Source: Pseudorhodobacter antarcticus
GTDB taxonomy: Bacteria > Pseudomonadota > Alphaproteobacteria > Rhodobacterales > Rhodobacteraceae
Length of the DNA: 45,021 nucleotides
NCBI GenBank assembly: GCA_945871285.1
Contig: CAMBWO010000004.1
Location: 1 to 45,021 of the forward strand
Direction of reading: 5' to 3'
The position numbers were made by a program, and so were the translations under genes. The notes under the pieces were generated by a model. That model saw nothing but the letters and a program-made list of their open reading frames with translations, made no database searches and was not told where the DNA came from. Positions 1-10,167 of the stretch are shown here, one piece after another (the stretch's first letter is position 1; each line of letters starts with the position of its first letter).

Positions 1-367
1 AGCACCTTGGCCCATTCGCGCAGCGTGCCGTAACGGGCAATCTCGTAATGCTCGACGGCTTGGGCCGCGGCGATCAGGCTGGCATCCAGGGCCACGCCGC
101 TGGCCTCTTCGATGATGCCGTCCGCCTCTTTCAACAGCCCCTCGATGGCGTCGCATTTCTGACCAGCGGGCTTTCCTTCAACAGGACAAAGACCTCGTTC
201 AGGATCGTCACCTGCTTTTTGGTTTCGGCCAGATGGGCCTCGACCAGGGTCTTGAACTCGGGGCTTCCGGCGGCGGCGGCGACCTTGGGCAGGGCTTTGA
301 CCAGGGCATTCTCGGCATAATAGATGTCTTGCAGCGTGTGGTGAAAAGCTTCGGCAAGGGTTTTCAT
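1..367 (-). pseudogene. DUF892 (YciE/YciF-type) ferritin-like protein, frameshifted and cut by window edge
   Basis: Reading leftward from ATG 365-367, the protein opens MKTLAEAFHHTLQDIYYAEN, the typical start of the DUF892 family, a ferritin-like four-helix fold linked to stress. The frame holds through EVFVLLKE and then runs to a stop near 131. The neighbouring frame from about 176 downward restores the conserved family sequence (GKPAGQKCDAIEGLLKEADG, then ALDASLIAAAQAVEHYEIARYG) to the window edge. One base is missing, or two are extra, at about 173-178. Either the gene is a recent pseudogene or the sequence has an indel error there. The expected carboxylate and His residues (EAHLAE, VEHYE) are present across the two frames. 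It lies 85 nt downstream of the glucan synthase stop, on the same strand. The family identification is firm; whether the break is real is not. Confidence 0.8.
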
Positions 368-452
368 GGGATTTCCTTTGATACGGTTTGATGTGGTGGG
401 ACCCTGCCGGGGCCCCCGCATGGGCAACGCACCAGCCGCCCGTTCGTTCCCT

Positions 453-3400
453 TCAGGCCCCCGCCATTCCCCCGCCGGTGTGCAGCACCAACTCGCCCGC
501 CAACCGTTCCAGCGGCACCAGAACGCCGCCGTCACACACCAGATCCTCGCCGTTCAGCCGGGCTGAAACCACTGCCGATCCTGATCCCACGTTCAATACC
601 GTAACCCGGCAGGGCAGGGGCCCCAGATGCAAGAACAACTCGACCTGCGGCCAGAAGGCGGGCAGGCAGGGGTTGAAATGCACCTGATGGCCCCGCCGCG
701 TCATGCCCAAAATCCCCTCGATGCCCGCCCGCAGCATCCAGGCGGCGGACCCTGTGTACCAGGTCCAGCCCCCCCGCCCGCTGTGTTGGGGGGAATCATA
801 GACATCCGCCGCCACGACATAGGGCTCCACCTTGTAGACCTGCGCCTCGGCCTCGGTCAGGGCATGGTTGATCGGGTTGATCCGCTGGAATAGGCGGACC
901 GCCCCGTCGCCGTTGCGCAGCTTGGCCTCGGCCAGAATCGCCCACATCGCCGCATGGCTGTATTGCCCGCCATTTTCCCGCAGGCCGGGGGGATAGCCCT
1001 TGATATAGCCGGGGTCGGCGGCGGCACTGTCAAAAGGCGGGGTGAACAGCAGGGCCAGGCCGGGCTTCAACAGCCGGTCGCGCATCGACTGCATGGCCTG
1101 GGCCGCCCGGGCCGGGTCGGCGGCACCCGACAGGACCGCCCAGCTTTGCGCGATGGAATCGATCTGGCACTCCGCCGATGTGGCCGACCCCAGCAGGCTG
1201 CCGTCGTCATAGGTGCCGCGCCGATACCAGGCACCATCCCAGCCCGCGCCCTCGATGGCCCGGCGCAGGTTTTCGGCGTGGTCGCGCCAGCGCCCGGCGC
1301 GTGCGGGGTCATGGGGGTCCATGAGCGGCGCCATCGCGTGCAGCGTCTGGATCAACAGCCAGCCCAGCCAGACGCTGGTGCCCCGGCCCGCCTCGCCCAC
1401 CCGGTTCATCCCGTCGTTCCAGTCGCCCGTGCCGATCAAGGGCATCCCGTTTTCCCCGGTCAGCGCAATCGCCTGATCCAGACCCCTTGCGCAATGCTCC
1501 AGCAGGCTGGCGACCGGGCCGGACGGCTCGGGGATGAAAAAGGCATCCGCCTCGCCCTCGTCCAGATCCGGTCCCTCCAGAAAGGCCAAGGGCTCGTCCA
1601 GCACGGCCCGGTCGCCGCTGACCGCGACATAATGCGCAACACAGTGCGACAGCCAGACCCGGTCGTCCGATATCCGCGTCCGCACGCCCTGGCCCGATTG
1701 CGGCAACCACCAGTGCTGCACATCGCCTTGCGGAAACTGCCGCCCGGCCGCGCGCAGCAGATGGGCCCGTGTCAGGTCGGGCCGCAGGGCCGCCAGCGCC
1801 ATGTTGTCCTGCAACTGGTCGCGAAAGCCGTAGGCCCCGCTGGCCTGATAAAGCGCCGCCCTTGCCCAGATGCGGCACACCACCGTCTGATACAACAGCC
1901 AGCCGTTCAGCAAGATGTCCATCGCCCGGTCCGGTGTCTTGACCTGCACCGTGCCCAGCAGATCGCTCCAGCCCTGCCGCACCGCCGACAGACTGACCTC
2001 GGGGTCCTTGGCACGGGTCGCCACGATCAGCGCCCGCGCCCGTTCGGCGGTGCTGCACTGGCCCAGCAGCACGACGACCTCGGCCTGTTGCCCCGGTGCC
2101 AGCACGATGCGGCGTTGCAGCGCCGCGCAGGGGTCCAACCCCGGCCCCGACCGCCCCGACAGGCCCGACAACCGCGCCGGCCGCGCCATCGACCCCATCC
2201 GCCCCAACACCTCGCCCCGGTCCGCACTGCGGCTTGTCACCTCGGCCCCCATGTCGGCAAAGGCGATGCGGCCCGGAAAGGCCACGCTGCGCGGGTTGCG
2301 GGCAAAGATCGCCCCGGTGGCCGGGTCAATCTCGGTCAGCACGCTGGTGCCCCGCTGCGGCCCCAGCACCCAGTCATTATAGGCCGTGACGGACAGCGTC
2401 CGGCTGCGGCCCGATGTGTTGGTCAGCGTCAGGCGCGTGACCTTGACCGGATCACCGCGCGGCACGAACTGCACCATCTCGGCCCGCACCCCGTTTGCCT
2501 CATGTTCAAAGCGGGAATAGCCAAAGCCGTGCCGGGCCACATAGGCCCCTCTGGTGCGGATCGGCAGGGCCGTCGGCGTCCAGGTCTGTCCGGTTTCCAG
2601 ATCCTGAATATACACCGCCTCGCCTGCCGGATCGCTGACCGCGTCGTTTGACCACGGCGTGATCTGGTTCTCGCGGCTGTTCTCGGACCAGGTGAACCCG
2701 CTGCCCTCGGCCGACACGTGAAAGCCGAACTCGCGATTGGCAATCACGTTGACCCAAGGCGCGGGCGTGGTCTTGCCATCCTGCAACACGGTCACATATT
2801 CGCGGCCATTGTCGCCAAACCCCCCCGTGCCGTTCCAGAACTCCAACTCCGGCGGCGGCAGGGCGGCGGCGGGCAGCGGCAAGGGCCAGCGCGTCTGCGG
2901 CATCACCACGGGCTTGGCCAGCAGGTCCATCTGCGCCCCCATGCTGCCGCGCCCGGCCACCAAAACCACCGCCGCGGCCGCAAACAGCGAACGCCGCGCC
3001 TCGGGGGTCGTCAGATCGGACCGCAGGATGTGAACCCCGCCGCCCACCTCGGTCGGATTGGCCCGCCGCGCCGCCGCCACGATGGCGTTCTGCAAATCCT
3101 GCACATAGGATGACCCCCGGTCGTTCAGCACGACCAGATCCACCGCCAACAGCTTCAACCGCCAGTATTCCACTGCCACCAGAATCTCGGCCAGACGGCC
3201 AATGTCCTCGGGCTCGCTGATCACGAACAGCACGATGGGCAGGTCGCCCGAAATGCTCATCCCCCACAGGTCCGACTGCGGACCCGCCCCGGCCAGAACC
3301 TGCGCCGGCCGCGCCCGCAACCGCGGGTCCGCCCGGATCAGCATCCCCGCCATCCGCTGATACTCGGCCGCACGGGCCGAGGTCACGCCCAGATGGCGCA

Positions 3401-6400
3401 ACTGCACCTTGCTTTGCGTCCAGGACAGCGTGGCCGCCCGGCCAAAGGCCGACGGGTCGCTGTGCCGCTCCACCTGATCCAGCAGGGCCTCGGGCGAATC
3501 GGCGAGGATCGTCCAGAACGTCACCCGCGCCCGCCCGCCGCCCGGAATCTTGACCCGGCGACGCAGCGCGAACACCGGGTCCAGCACGGTGCCCACCGTC
3601 CCCGACAAGGGCGCCTGCATCCGCGCCCCCGCCAGATCCTGCCCCCGCCCGACAAAGCGGGCCCGGTCGGTTTCATACTGCAACGGCGCGGTTTCCTCGC
3701 CCTCGACCACGGCAATATGCGCGGCCCAGATGTCGGGGTCGGTCGGGTTGCGCTTGCGCCGCGTGGCGATCAGCACGCCCAGTTCCGGCAGATAATCCGT
3801 CACCACGAACATCTTGGAAAACACCGGATGCGCCTGGTCCGAGGCCGCCTGCGCCAGCACCAGTTCGGCATAGGAGGTCACGTCGATCTCGCGCACATGG
3901 CGGCCCGTGTTGGTCAGCGTGACCCGCCGCGCCTCGGCATCCGTCTCGGTCGAGACGACCAGCTCGGTCCGCGTCGTCAGCAGCCGGGTCCGGTGGGTAA
4001 AGACGGCGTGATGGTCGCTGAACGTCGCGCTGTGCAGGGCGGCATCCTGCCCCCCCGGCCGCAGCGTCGCCGACCAATGCCCGCCCGACCGCACATCGCG
4101 CAAAAAGATATGCGACCCCTGCCGCGCCTGCGTCGGGTCCGCCCGCCAGCGCGTCACCGCGATATCGCCCCAGCGGCTGTATCCGCCCCCGCCCGGCGTC
4201 ACCACCACGCCGTAGCGGCCATTCGAAATCAGATGCGCCGTGGGCTGCACCTCGGCGGGATGGTCGAAATGGCGCACCACATCCGGCGATACCGCCGTTT
4301 CCGCCCCCGCCCGAACCTCCCGCGCCCGTGGCGGCGCAATCGAGGCATCGCGCGGCACATGTTCCTGCAACAGATGATCGACCGACTGGATGATCGGGTC
4401 CGCGTGGAAATCCTGCCGCAATTGCCCGCCCAAGACCACATTGGCCAGCGCCGCAATCGTCATGCCCTGATGATGCGCCATGAAACTTTGCACGACCGCA
4501 TGGCCCACCCCCTCGCGCAGCCGCGACGGCGTGAAGTCCAGCGCCTCGTAAAACCCGTAGCGCCCCTCGCCGCCCATGTCGCGCAACACCTCAAAGTTTG
4601 CCAGCGCCCCCTTCGGGTCCACCATCGCGGCCAGACCCGTGGCATAGGGGGCCACCACCCGGTTTTCGCCCAGGCCCCGCTTCAACCCCAACCCCGGCAC
4701 GCCAAAGTTGGAATACTGATAGGTCATCTCGACATCACGGGCGTTGTAGGACGATTCCGATATCCCCCAGGGCTGGCCCAGACTGCGGCCATAGGCCTGC
4801 TGCTGCGCCACCACCCGACGGTTCGTCTCCTCCAGCACCGAGGATTCGGGTGATTGCATCACCAGCGCCGGCATCAGATATTCAAACATGCTGCCCGACC
4901 ACGAAATCAGCGCGGACCCCGCACCCAGCGGCGTGGCCGACCGGCCAAGCTGATACCAGTGCCGGGTTTCGACATCGCCCTTGGCAATCGCAAACAGGCT
5001 GGCCAACTGCGCCTCGGACGCCAGCAGATCATAGCAATTGGCGTCCAGCGTGTTCGTCTCGACCTGCAATCCGATCGACAGCAACAGCTTTTCGGGCTGC
5101 AACAGGAACCCGAATTCCATGTCCAGCGCCATTTGCCGGGCCTGATTGGCAAGGGCCCGCATCCGGTCCGGCGGGGGCGGATCGGTGAACTGGCTGTCAT
5201 GGCACCGCACCATGGCCTGGGTCCAGAACGTCACCTCGCAGGCATCGCCCGGCAGGGCCTTTGCGCGCTCAACCGCCTGCGGACCCAGCGCCGGATGATC
5301 CGCCAACCGGATCAACAGGTCCTGCAATTTGGCATCGGGGGTCGTGGCCAGCGCCTGCAAGGCCAGCATCTGCGCGTCGCGCACGCCCTCCTGGCCGGGG
5401 GCCGGCGGGTGCTCCCAACGCAGGCAGGCTTGGGCCACGGCAATCAGATGGCCCGCCAGATTGCCGCTGTCCACGGTCGACACATAGGACGGCGACAGCA
5501 CGCGCAGGTCGTTCGTGTCATACCAGTTGTAAAAATGACCGCGAAACCGGGGCATTTTCTGCATCGTGGCCAGCGTTTGTTCCAGCCGCCGCACCGCCTC
5601 GGCCTGGCCGATCCAGCCCATGTCGACCGCCGCCACGACCGACACCAGGTAAAGCCCGATGTTGGTGGGCGAGGTGCGGTGCGCAATCACCGGCAGCGGG
5701 CTTTCTTGATAGTTGTCCGGTGGCAGGAAATGGCTTTCCGCGGTGACAAAGGTTTCAAAATACCGCCAGGTGCGCCGGGCAATCAGGCGCAACCGTGTCG
5801 TCTCGTCCGCCGTCAGCACGGCAGCGGCATGGACGGGTCTGGGCTGGCTCAACCGCCAGGCGACGGCGGGGGCGGCCAGCCACAGCGCGGCAAAGGCCGC
5901 CGTCAGCGGCCATACCGCCGGGTTCAGCGCCGTGGCACCCCCCGTCACCCCCAGCCCCAGCACAACCCCCGACAGGCCCAGCCGGTAGTGCCGCGCCAGC
6001 GTCGGCACGCCCCCCCCGCTCGATTGCGCCGCCGTCATCCATTCCAGCAGATGCCGCCCGCTGCGCAGCCGCACCAGAGAGCGCCCTATGGCATCCAGCC
6101 GCAGCGCCGCCGTATCGGCCAGCAAGGTCACCGACAGCCCGATCCGCGCCAACGCCGCCCGCACATCGTCGCCCAGCGCCTGCACATGGCTGCGCGAGGT
6201 GACACCGGCCCGCCCCGGCAACACCGCCAACGGCAGGCTGATCAGCACCGGCAGCGACAACACCCCCAGCAGCGCCGCCGTCCACCCCAGCGCAGCCCCC
6301 AAGGGCAGCGTCCACCCCAGCGCCAGCGCGGTCAGCGCGACCGGCGCGACCAGCGACCGGCGCAGGTTGTCCACCATCTTCCACCGGCTCAACCCCGACA

Positions 6401-8690
6401 GCCCGCCCGTCGTGACGCGCCGCCCCGATATCCACGGCAGCAACTGCCAATCCCCCCGCACCCAGCGGTGCTGCCGGCGGGCATCCACGTCATACCGCGT
6501 CGGAAACTCCTCGATCACCTGCACATCCGACGCCAGCCCCGCACGGGCAAAGGCGCCCTCGAACAGATCATGGCTCAGCAGCGCGTTCTCCGGCACCCGG
6601 TCCGCCATCGCGGCGGCAAAGGCGTCCACGTCATAGATGCCCTTGCCGGTGAACGAGCCCTCCTCGAACAGGTCCTGATACAGATCCGAACTCGCCGCCG
6701 CATAGGGCTCCATCCCCCCCGGACTGGCCGTGATGCGTTGATAGGCCGAGCCCTCGGCCCGCCCCGGCATCAGCGCCGTCACCTTGGGTTGCAAGATGCC
6801 ATAGCCCGCCACCACCCTTTGCCGCGCCTCGTCCAGCACCGGACGGTTCAGTGGATGGGCCATCTTGCCGATCAACCGGCGCAGCGCGTCGCGCGGCAAC
6901 CGGGTATCGGCGTCCAGCGTGACGACAAACCGCACGCCCTGCGGCACCACGCTGCCCGGCAGGAAACTGGTGTCATCAGCCCCGCGCAACAGCCGGTTCA
7001 ACTCCTCCAGCTTGCCCCGCTTGCGCTCCCACCCCATCCAGACCCCCTCGGCCGGGTTCCCGCGGCGGTTGCGGTGCAGCAGCAGGAAGCGGTCGCCCCC
7101 GTCAAGGGGATAGGCCGCATTCAACGCCGCAATCCCCGCCTCCGCCGCGCTGATCAGCGCGCGGTCGGTGATCGTCACCTCGTGATCGGCGTCCGGCCCG
7201 TCCGACAGCAGCGCGAAATGCACCGCCCCCTCGACGCTGGTCAGATGGTGCACCTCCAGCCGCTGCAACATCTCGGCCAGATCCTCGGCCCCGGTCAACA
7301 GCACCGGCACGGCGACCAGCGTGCGAAACTCGGGCGGTATCCCCCGCTTCAACGACAAGGACGGCAGCCGTCTGGGCCGCACCACCCGGCTTGCCACCAG
7401 ATGCACCACCGCCATCCCCGCCTCGACCGCCACCACCCCGCCGGTCAGCACCAACCCCACCGACGCCTGCCCCGTCACCGCCACCACCGACCCCAGCAGC
7501 ACCGCCGAGGTCCCCGCAATCGCCCCCAGATAGCCCCCCAGACCCGGCCGCACCCGCCGAACCCGAATGGCCATCCCGGGCTGAAACCCCACCGTCCGCT
7601 CCAGATCCGGCCGCCCCGCCCCAATCAGCGCCAACCCCGGATCCGCGTCCGCCAGCGCCAGCGCGGCCTCGGTCACGGCCATCTCGTCCTTGCCCGAACC
7701 CCGGGCCAATTCCTCGATCGCGGTCCGGTAATCGTTGCGGGTCGCGAAATCCATCTCGGCATAACCCGGCGACTGCCGCAGCCGCCGCTCGACCAGACTG
7801 GCCGCCTCAAAGAACTCGGCCCAGTCGAACTCGCCCATCCGCCGCATCGAGGTGACGATGTTGCGCATCGTGACATTCGACGCGCCCTGCCGGTTCAACG
7901 CCTGCGTCACCACCACGTCCACCGTCAGCCCGCGCGCCTGCAACCGCTGGTCCAGCCACAAGGCCAGCGGCGTGTCGCCGGGGTCCATGCCCCGCAACCG
8001 CTTGGCAATCTGCGCGGCCATCAGGTCGGGCAGATCGACCCCCTTCCAGCCCGCCAGAACCTCATGCACCGCCGCAGGATCGGCCGTCACCTGATCGACC
8101 AGCACATCCGCCGCCTGCCGTTCAGCCTGCGCCTCGATGATCTGCACCGCCAGACGGCGCATGTTTTCCACCAGCACGATGCGCAGCGTGATGGCCACCG
8201 CCCACAACTCGCCAATGGTCAGCGGCTGAACCGTTTGATAGGCCTGCACAAACCGCAACAGCAGCGGCCCCGACAGCAGGCTGTCGGTATGCGCGACAAA
8301 GGCCCAGCCAATCCCCAGAACCCGCGGATACCCCGCCAGAAAACCCTCTGCCAGCTTGGGCAGATGGCGGTAATAACTGGGCGGCAGATCGTCATGCACC
8401 TGACGGACCTGCGCTTCGACGATGTGAAAATTGTCCAGCAACCACTCGGCCGCAGGCGTGATCGCATGGCCTGCGTCCACCGCCTGACCCGCCGCGCGAT
8501 AGGCCTTCAGAAGGGTGGTGCCATTGTCGCGCAACCGGGCGCCCAAACTGGCAACCCGCTGCGGACGCGCCTGAATGGTCTGCGCGGCAGCCAGGGACAA
8601 CGCGTGATTTTCCAGCCGGTCAGGGCCAAAGATTTCGGCGCGGATGGGGGATGTATCAGACCAAAGGTCGCTCCGGCGGTTGAATTTCAC
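453..8690 (-). CDS. ndvB: Cyclic beta-1,2-glucan synthase (GT84 / GH94 multidomain, NdvB/Cgs type)
   Basis: A 2745-residue inner-membrane enzyme that in this family makes osmoregulated periplasmic cyclic beta-1,2-glucan from UDP-glucose. It has the full family length and order. An N-terminal cytoplasmic region is followed by membrane segments near residues 385-430, 780-830 and 903-945, with a GT84 glycosyltransferase core between them. The core contains the nucleotide-binding DAD (about 592-594) and a QHRW motif (about 740) that matches the Q-x-x-R-W acceptor signature. A glycoamylase-like region lies near 1320-1390, then beta-sandwich modules and a C-terminal GH94 phosphorylase-like domain with GDWNDGMNR (about 2424) that sets ring size. 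The start is GTG at 8690, overlapping the stop of the preceding 42-codon gene by GTGA, so translation is probably coupled. No NdvA exporter is visible here. Confidence 0.93.
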   Translation of the reverse strand: MKFNRRSDLWSDTSPIRAEIFGPDRLENHALSLAAAQTIQARPQRVASLGARLRDNGTTLLKAYRAAGQAVDAGHAITPAAEWLLDNFHIVEAQVRQVHDDLPPSYYRHLPKLAEGFLAGYPRVLGIGWAFVAHTDSLLSGPLLLRFVQAYQTVQPLTIGELWAVAITLRIVLVENMRRLAVQIIEAQAERQAADVLVDQVTADPAAVHEVLAGWKGVDLPDLMAAQIAKRLRGMDPGDTPLALWLDQRLQARGLTVDVVVTQALNRQGASNVTMRNIVTSMRRMGEFDWAEFFEAASLVERRLRQSPGYAEMDFATRNDYRTAIEELARGSGKDEMAVTEAALALADADPGLALIGAGRPDLERTVGFQPGMAIRVRRVRPGLGGYLGAIAGTSAVLLGSVVAVTGQASVGLVLTGGVVAVEAGMAVVHLVASRVVRPRRLPSLSLKRGIPPEFRTLVAVPVLLTGAEDLAEMLQRLEVHHLTSVEGAVHFALLSDGPDADHEVTITDRALISAAEAGIAALNAAYPLDGGDRFLLLHRNRRGNPAEGVWMGWERKRGKLEELNRLLRGADDTSFLPGSVVPQGVRFVVTLDADTRLPRDALRRLIGKMAHPLNRPVLDEARQRVVAGYGILQPKVTALMPGRAEGSAYQRITASPGGMEPYAAASSDLYQDLFEEGSFTGKGIYDVDAFAAAMADRVPENALLSHDLFEGAFARAGLASDVQVIEEFPTRYDVDARRQHRWVRGDWQLLPWISGRRVTTGGLSGLSRWKMVDNLRRSLVAPVALTALALGWTLPLGAALGWTAALLGVLSLPVLISLPLAVLPGRAGVTSRSHVQALGDDVRAALARIGLSVTLLADTAALRLDAIGRSLVRLRSGRHLLEWMTAAQSSGGGVPTLARHYRLGLSGVVLGLGVTGGATALNPAVWPLTAAFAALWLAAPAVAWRLSQPRPVHAAAVLTADETTRLRLIARRTWRYFETFVTAESHFLPPDNYQESPLPVIAHRTSPTNIGLYLVSVVAAVDMGWIGQAEAVRRLEQTLATMQKMPRFRGHFYNWYDTNDLRVLSPSYVSTVDSGNLAGHLIAVAQACLRWEHPPAPGQEGVRDAQMLALQALATTPDAKLQDLLIRLADHPALGPQAVERAKALPGDACEVTFWTQAMVRCHDSQFTDPPPPDRMRALANQARQMALDMEFGFLLQPEKLLLSIGLQVETNTLDANCYDLLASEAQLASLFAIAKGDVETRHWYQLGRSATPLGAGSALISWSGSMFEYLMPALVMQSPESSVLEETNRRVVAQQQAYGRSLGQPWGISESSYNARDVEMTYQYSNFGVPGLGLKRGLGENRVVAPYATGLAAMVDPKGALANFEVLRDMGGEGRYGFYEALDFTPSRLREGVGHAVVQSFMAHHQGMTIAALANVVLGGQLRQDFHADPIIQSVDHLLQEHVPRDASIAPPRAREVRAGAETAVSPDVVRHFDHPAEVQPTAHLISNGRYGVVVTPGGGGYSRWGDIAVTRWRADPTQARQGSHIFLRDVRSGGHWSATLRPGGQDAALHSATFSDHHAVFTHRTRLLTTRTELVVSTETDAEARRVTLTNTGRHVREIDVTSYAELVLAQAASDQAHPVFSKMFVVTDYLPELGVLIATRRKRNPTDPDIWAAHIAVVEGEETAPLQYETDRARFVGRGQDLAGARMQAPLSGTVGTVLDPVFALRRRVKIPGGGRARVTFWTILADSPEALLDQVERHSDPSAFGRAATLSWTQSKVQLRHLGVTSARAAEYQRMAGMLIRADPRLRARPAQVLAGAGPQSDLWGMSISGDLPIVLFVISEPEDIGRLAEILVAVEYWRLKLLAVDLVVLNDRGSSYVQDLQNAIVAAARRANPTEVGGGVHILRSDLTTPEARRSLFAAAAVVLVAGRGSMGAQMDLLAKPVVMPQTRWPLPLPAAALPPPELEFWNGTGGFGDNGREYVTVLQDGKTTPAPWVNVIANREFGFHVSAEGSGFTWSENSRENQITPWSNDAVSDPAGEAVYIQDLETGQTWTPTALPIRTRGAYVARHGFGYSRFEHEANGVRAEMVQFVPRGDPVKVTRLTLTNTSGRSRTLSVTAYNDWVLGPQRGTSVLTEIDPATGAIFARNPRSVAFPGRIAFADMGAEVTSRSADRGEVLGRMGSMARPARLSGLSGRSGPGLDPCAALQRRIVLAPGQQAEVVVLLGQCSTAERARALIVATRAKDPEVSLSAVRQGWSDLLGTVQVKTPDRAMDILLNGWLLYQTVVCRIWARAALYQASGAYGFRDQLQDNMALAALRPDLTRAHLLRAAGRQFPQGDVQHWWLPQSGQGVRTRISDDRVWLSHCVAHYVAVSGDRAVLDEPLAFLEGPDLDEGEADAFFIPEPSGPVASLLEHCARGLDQAIALTGENGMPLIGTGDWNDGMNRVGEAGRGTSVWLGWLLIQTLHAMAPLMDPHDPARAGRWRDHAENLRRAIEGAGWDGAWYRRGTYDDGSLLGSATSAECQIDSIAQSWAVLSGAADPARAAQAMQSMRDRLLKPGLALLFTPPFDSAAADPGYIKGYPPGLRENGGQYSHAAMWAILAEAKLRNGDGAVRLFQRINPINHALTEAEAQVYKVEPYVVAADVYDSPQHSGRGGWTWYTGSAAWMLRAGIEGILGMTRRGHQVHFNPCLPAFWPQVELFLHLGPLPCRVTVLNVGSGSAVVSARLNGEDLVCDGGVLVPLERLAGELVLHTGGGMAGA

Positions 8691-8815
8691 GCAAGGGTGC
8701 CCAAGGGTCGGTCACGCTGGGGCAGCGGGGCGGGGGCAGGGGTCGGCGTCGGTCCCTTGGGCTGAACCCGCCCCACCATTTCCGCCCATTTCACCTCGAT
8801 CTGGTCCCATGTCAT
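8687..8815 (-). CDS. Short CsbD-like protein (42 aa), coupled to the glucan synthase
   Basis: ATG at 8815 opens MTWDQIEVKWAEMVGRVQ, which closely resembles the N-terminus of CsbD/YjbJ stress proteins (MNWDQIEGKWKQ-type). The rest is a short Pro-rich tail (PKGPTPTPAPAPLPQRD) that ends at TGA 8687-8689. The family is usually 60-70 residues, so only the first helix is kept. A strong GAGAGGGG ribosome site sits about 8 nt upstream (8824-8831). Its stop overlaps the GTG start of the glucan synthase by four bases. CsbD-like proteins are general-stress proteins of unknown biochemistry. Here a regulatory leader role for the downstream gene is also possible. The resemblance was judged by eye over about 18 residues. 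Confidence 0.68.
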   Translation of the reverse strand: MTWDQIEVKWAEMVGRVQPKGPTPTPAPAPLPQRDRPLGTLA

Positions 8816-8823
8816 CTGATCGC

Positions 8824-8831
8824 CCCTCTCA
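8824..8831 (-). promoter_or_regulatory. Ribosome binding site of the 42-aa CsbD-like gene
   Basis: GAGAGGGG on the minus strand, about 8 nt before ATG 8815. It is strong and well placed, and is the main reason for accepting this small gene. Confidence 0.6.
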
Positions 8832-8880
8832 TATCCGCTGCGTATTCAACGCCGCAGGGGGCAATCGGGTTCCCTTGGCC

Positions 8881-10098
8881 TCAACGGTCGGGTGGCAAGG
8901 TCCGCACCAACGCCAGCGCCCCCAGCTTCAGCACACAGGGAATCACGGCATAGGCCAGGTTCAACGCCGACAGCGCGGCCGGCGTGTTCACCTGCCCCGG
9001 TTGAAACCCGTTCCACTGCAACAACGGCATCACCAGAAACGCCGCCAACGCCAGCCCCAGCTTACCCGCAAAAGCCCATATCCCAAAGGCCAGCGACGCC
9101 TTCAGCCCCGCCCGCGTCAGCGCCACCGAAAACATCGCGGGCAGCAACACCGTGTCCGCCCCCAGCGCCGCCCCCGCCGCCACACAGATCACCGCAAACC
9201 CGGTCCAGTCGCCAGGGGCCAGAAACGCCGCCCCGGCAAAGCCCGCAATCGCCAGCGGCATCGACATCATCAGCGTGGTCTTGGCCCCGATCCGGGTGCT
9301 GACCCGCGTCCACAGGGGCACGCTGACCCCCGAACTCAGGAAAAACAGCGTCAGCAACAGCCCCGCCTGACCCGGCAATTGCAGCCGATCCTCGACAAAG
9401 AACAAAAACAGGGTCGAGGTGATGGCCACCGGCAGCGCATTGACCAGCGCCAGCACCAACAGCCGCAACGCCCCCGCCTCGCCCAACCCCGCCAGCGATA
9501 TCGACTGGCCCAGAACCGGCGCGCGCCGCCAGATCGGCCAGGTCAACAGCGCCGCCGCCACAGCCAACAGCCCCAAGAATACCCCAAACGCCGGATAGCC
9601 CTGCGCGCCCGCGCCAAACCCGACCAGCACCGCCGGGGCAATCGCCGCGATGATGACCCCCGCCAGCATCCCGCCCTCGCGCCAGGCCGCCAGCGTCAAC
9701 AGCGCCGCCGCATCTGGCCGCTTGGCCAGCGTGGCGCTGCGGCCATAAAGCAGGATCGACCCCAGACTATAGGCCGAAAACAACAGCACCAGCACCCCCG
9801 TCAGCCGCCAGGCAACCTGGGGGCCGGGCTCCAGCCAGAACAGCATGGGAAACCCCACCGCCAGCCCCGCCGCAGCCAGCATGGCAAAGGCGGTCTGCGC
9901 CCCCGGCCAGCGGTCGATGGCCCAACCGATGAACGGGTCCTGCACCATGTCGATCAACCGGATCGCCAGCAAGATCACGCCAATCGTGGCCAGCCCGATC
10001 CCCAGGTTGATCGCGGCGAACTGCGGCAGGTGAATGTACAGCGGTATCCCCGCGGCGGCCAACATCAGGGCATACAGGCTGACCCGCGGGTATTGCAT
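8881..10098 (-). CDS. GPH-family MFS sugar/cation symporter
   Basis: A 405-residue integral membrane protein with about 12 hydrophobic segments. The segment [18 protein letters not shown] near residue 50 is typical of the glycoside-pentoside-hexuronide:cation (MFS_2) group, which imports sugars or glycosides with a cation. I start it at ATG 10098 ([12 protein letters not shown]), with a GGAAAG ribosome site just upstream. The in-frame extension to 10185 has low-complexity, non-family sequence. It is on the same strand as the CsbD-like gene and the glucan synthase, 65 nt upstream of the former, so the three may be one transcript. The substrate cannot be read from the sequence. Given the context it might handle glucan-derived sugars, or even export, but that is inference. 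Confidence 0.82.
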   Translation of the reverse strand: MQYPRVSLYALMLAAAGIPLYIHLPQFAAINLGIGLATIGVILLAIRLIDMVQDPFIGWAIDRWPGAQTAFAMLAAAGLAVGFPMLFWLEPGPQVAWRLTGVLVLLFSAYSLGSILLYGRSATLAKRPDAAALLTLAAWREGGMLAGVIIAAIAPAVLVGFGAGAQGYPAFGVFLGLLAVAAALLTWPIWRRAPVLGQSISLAGLGEAGALRLLVLALVNALPVAITSTLFLFFVEDRLQLPGQAGLLLTLFFLSSGVSVPLWTRVSTRIGAKTTLMMSMPLAIAGFAGAAFLAPGDWTGFAVICVAAGAALGADTVLLPAMFSVALTRAGLKASLAFGIWAFAGKLGLALAAFLVMPLLQWNGFQPGQVNTPAALSALNLAYAVIPCVLKLGALALVRTLPPDR

Positions 10099-10167
10099 CT
10101 TTGTGTTCTTTCCAGTTGCCCCAGATGTACGGGCCACAGGCCGCACAGGATCATCCCCAGCGGGCCT

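Noticed and set aside
4854-8765. Plus-strand open frame of about 1300 codons opposite the glucan synthase
   Set aside because: The translation is Arg/Pro/Gln-rich low complexity with no family motifs; it is the antisense shadow of a clear multidomain enzyme in GC-rich DNA.
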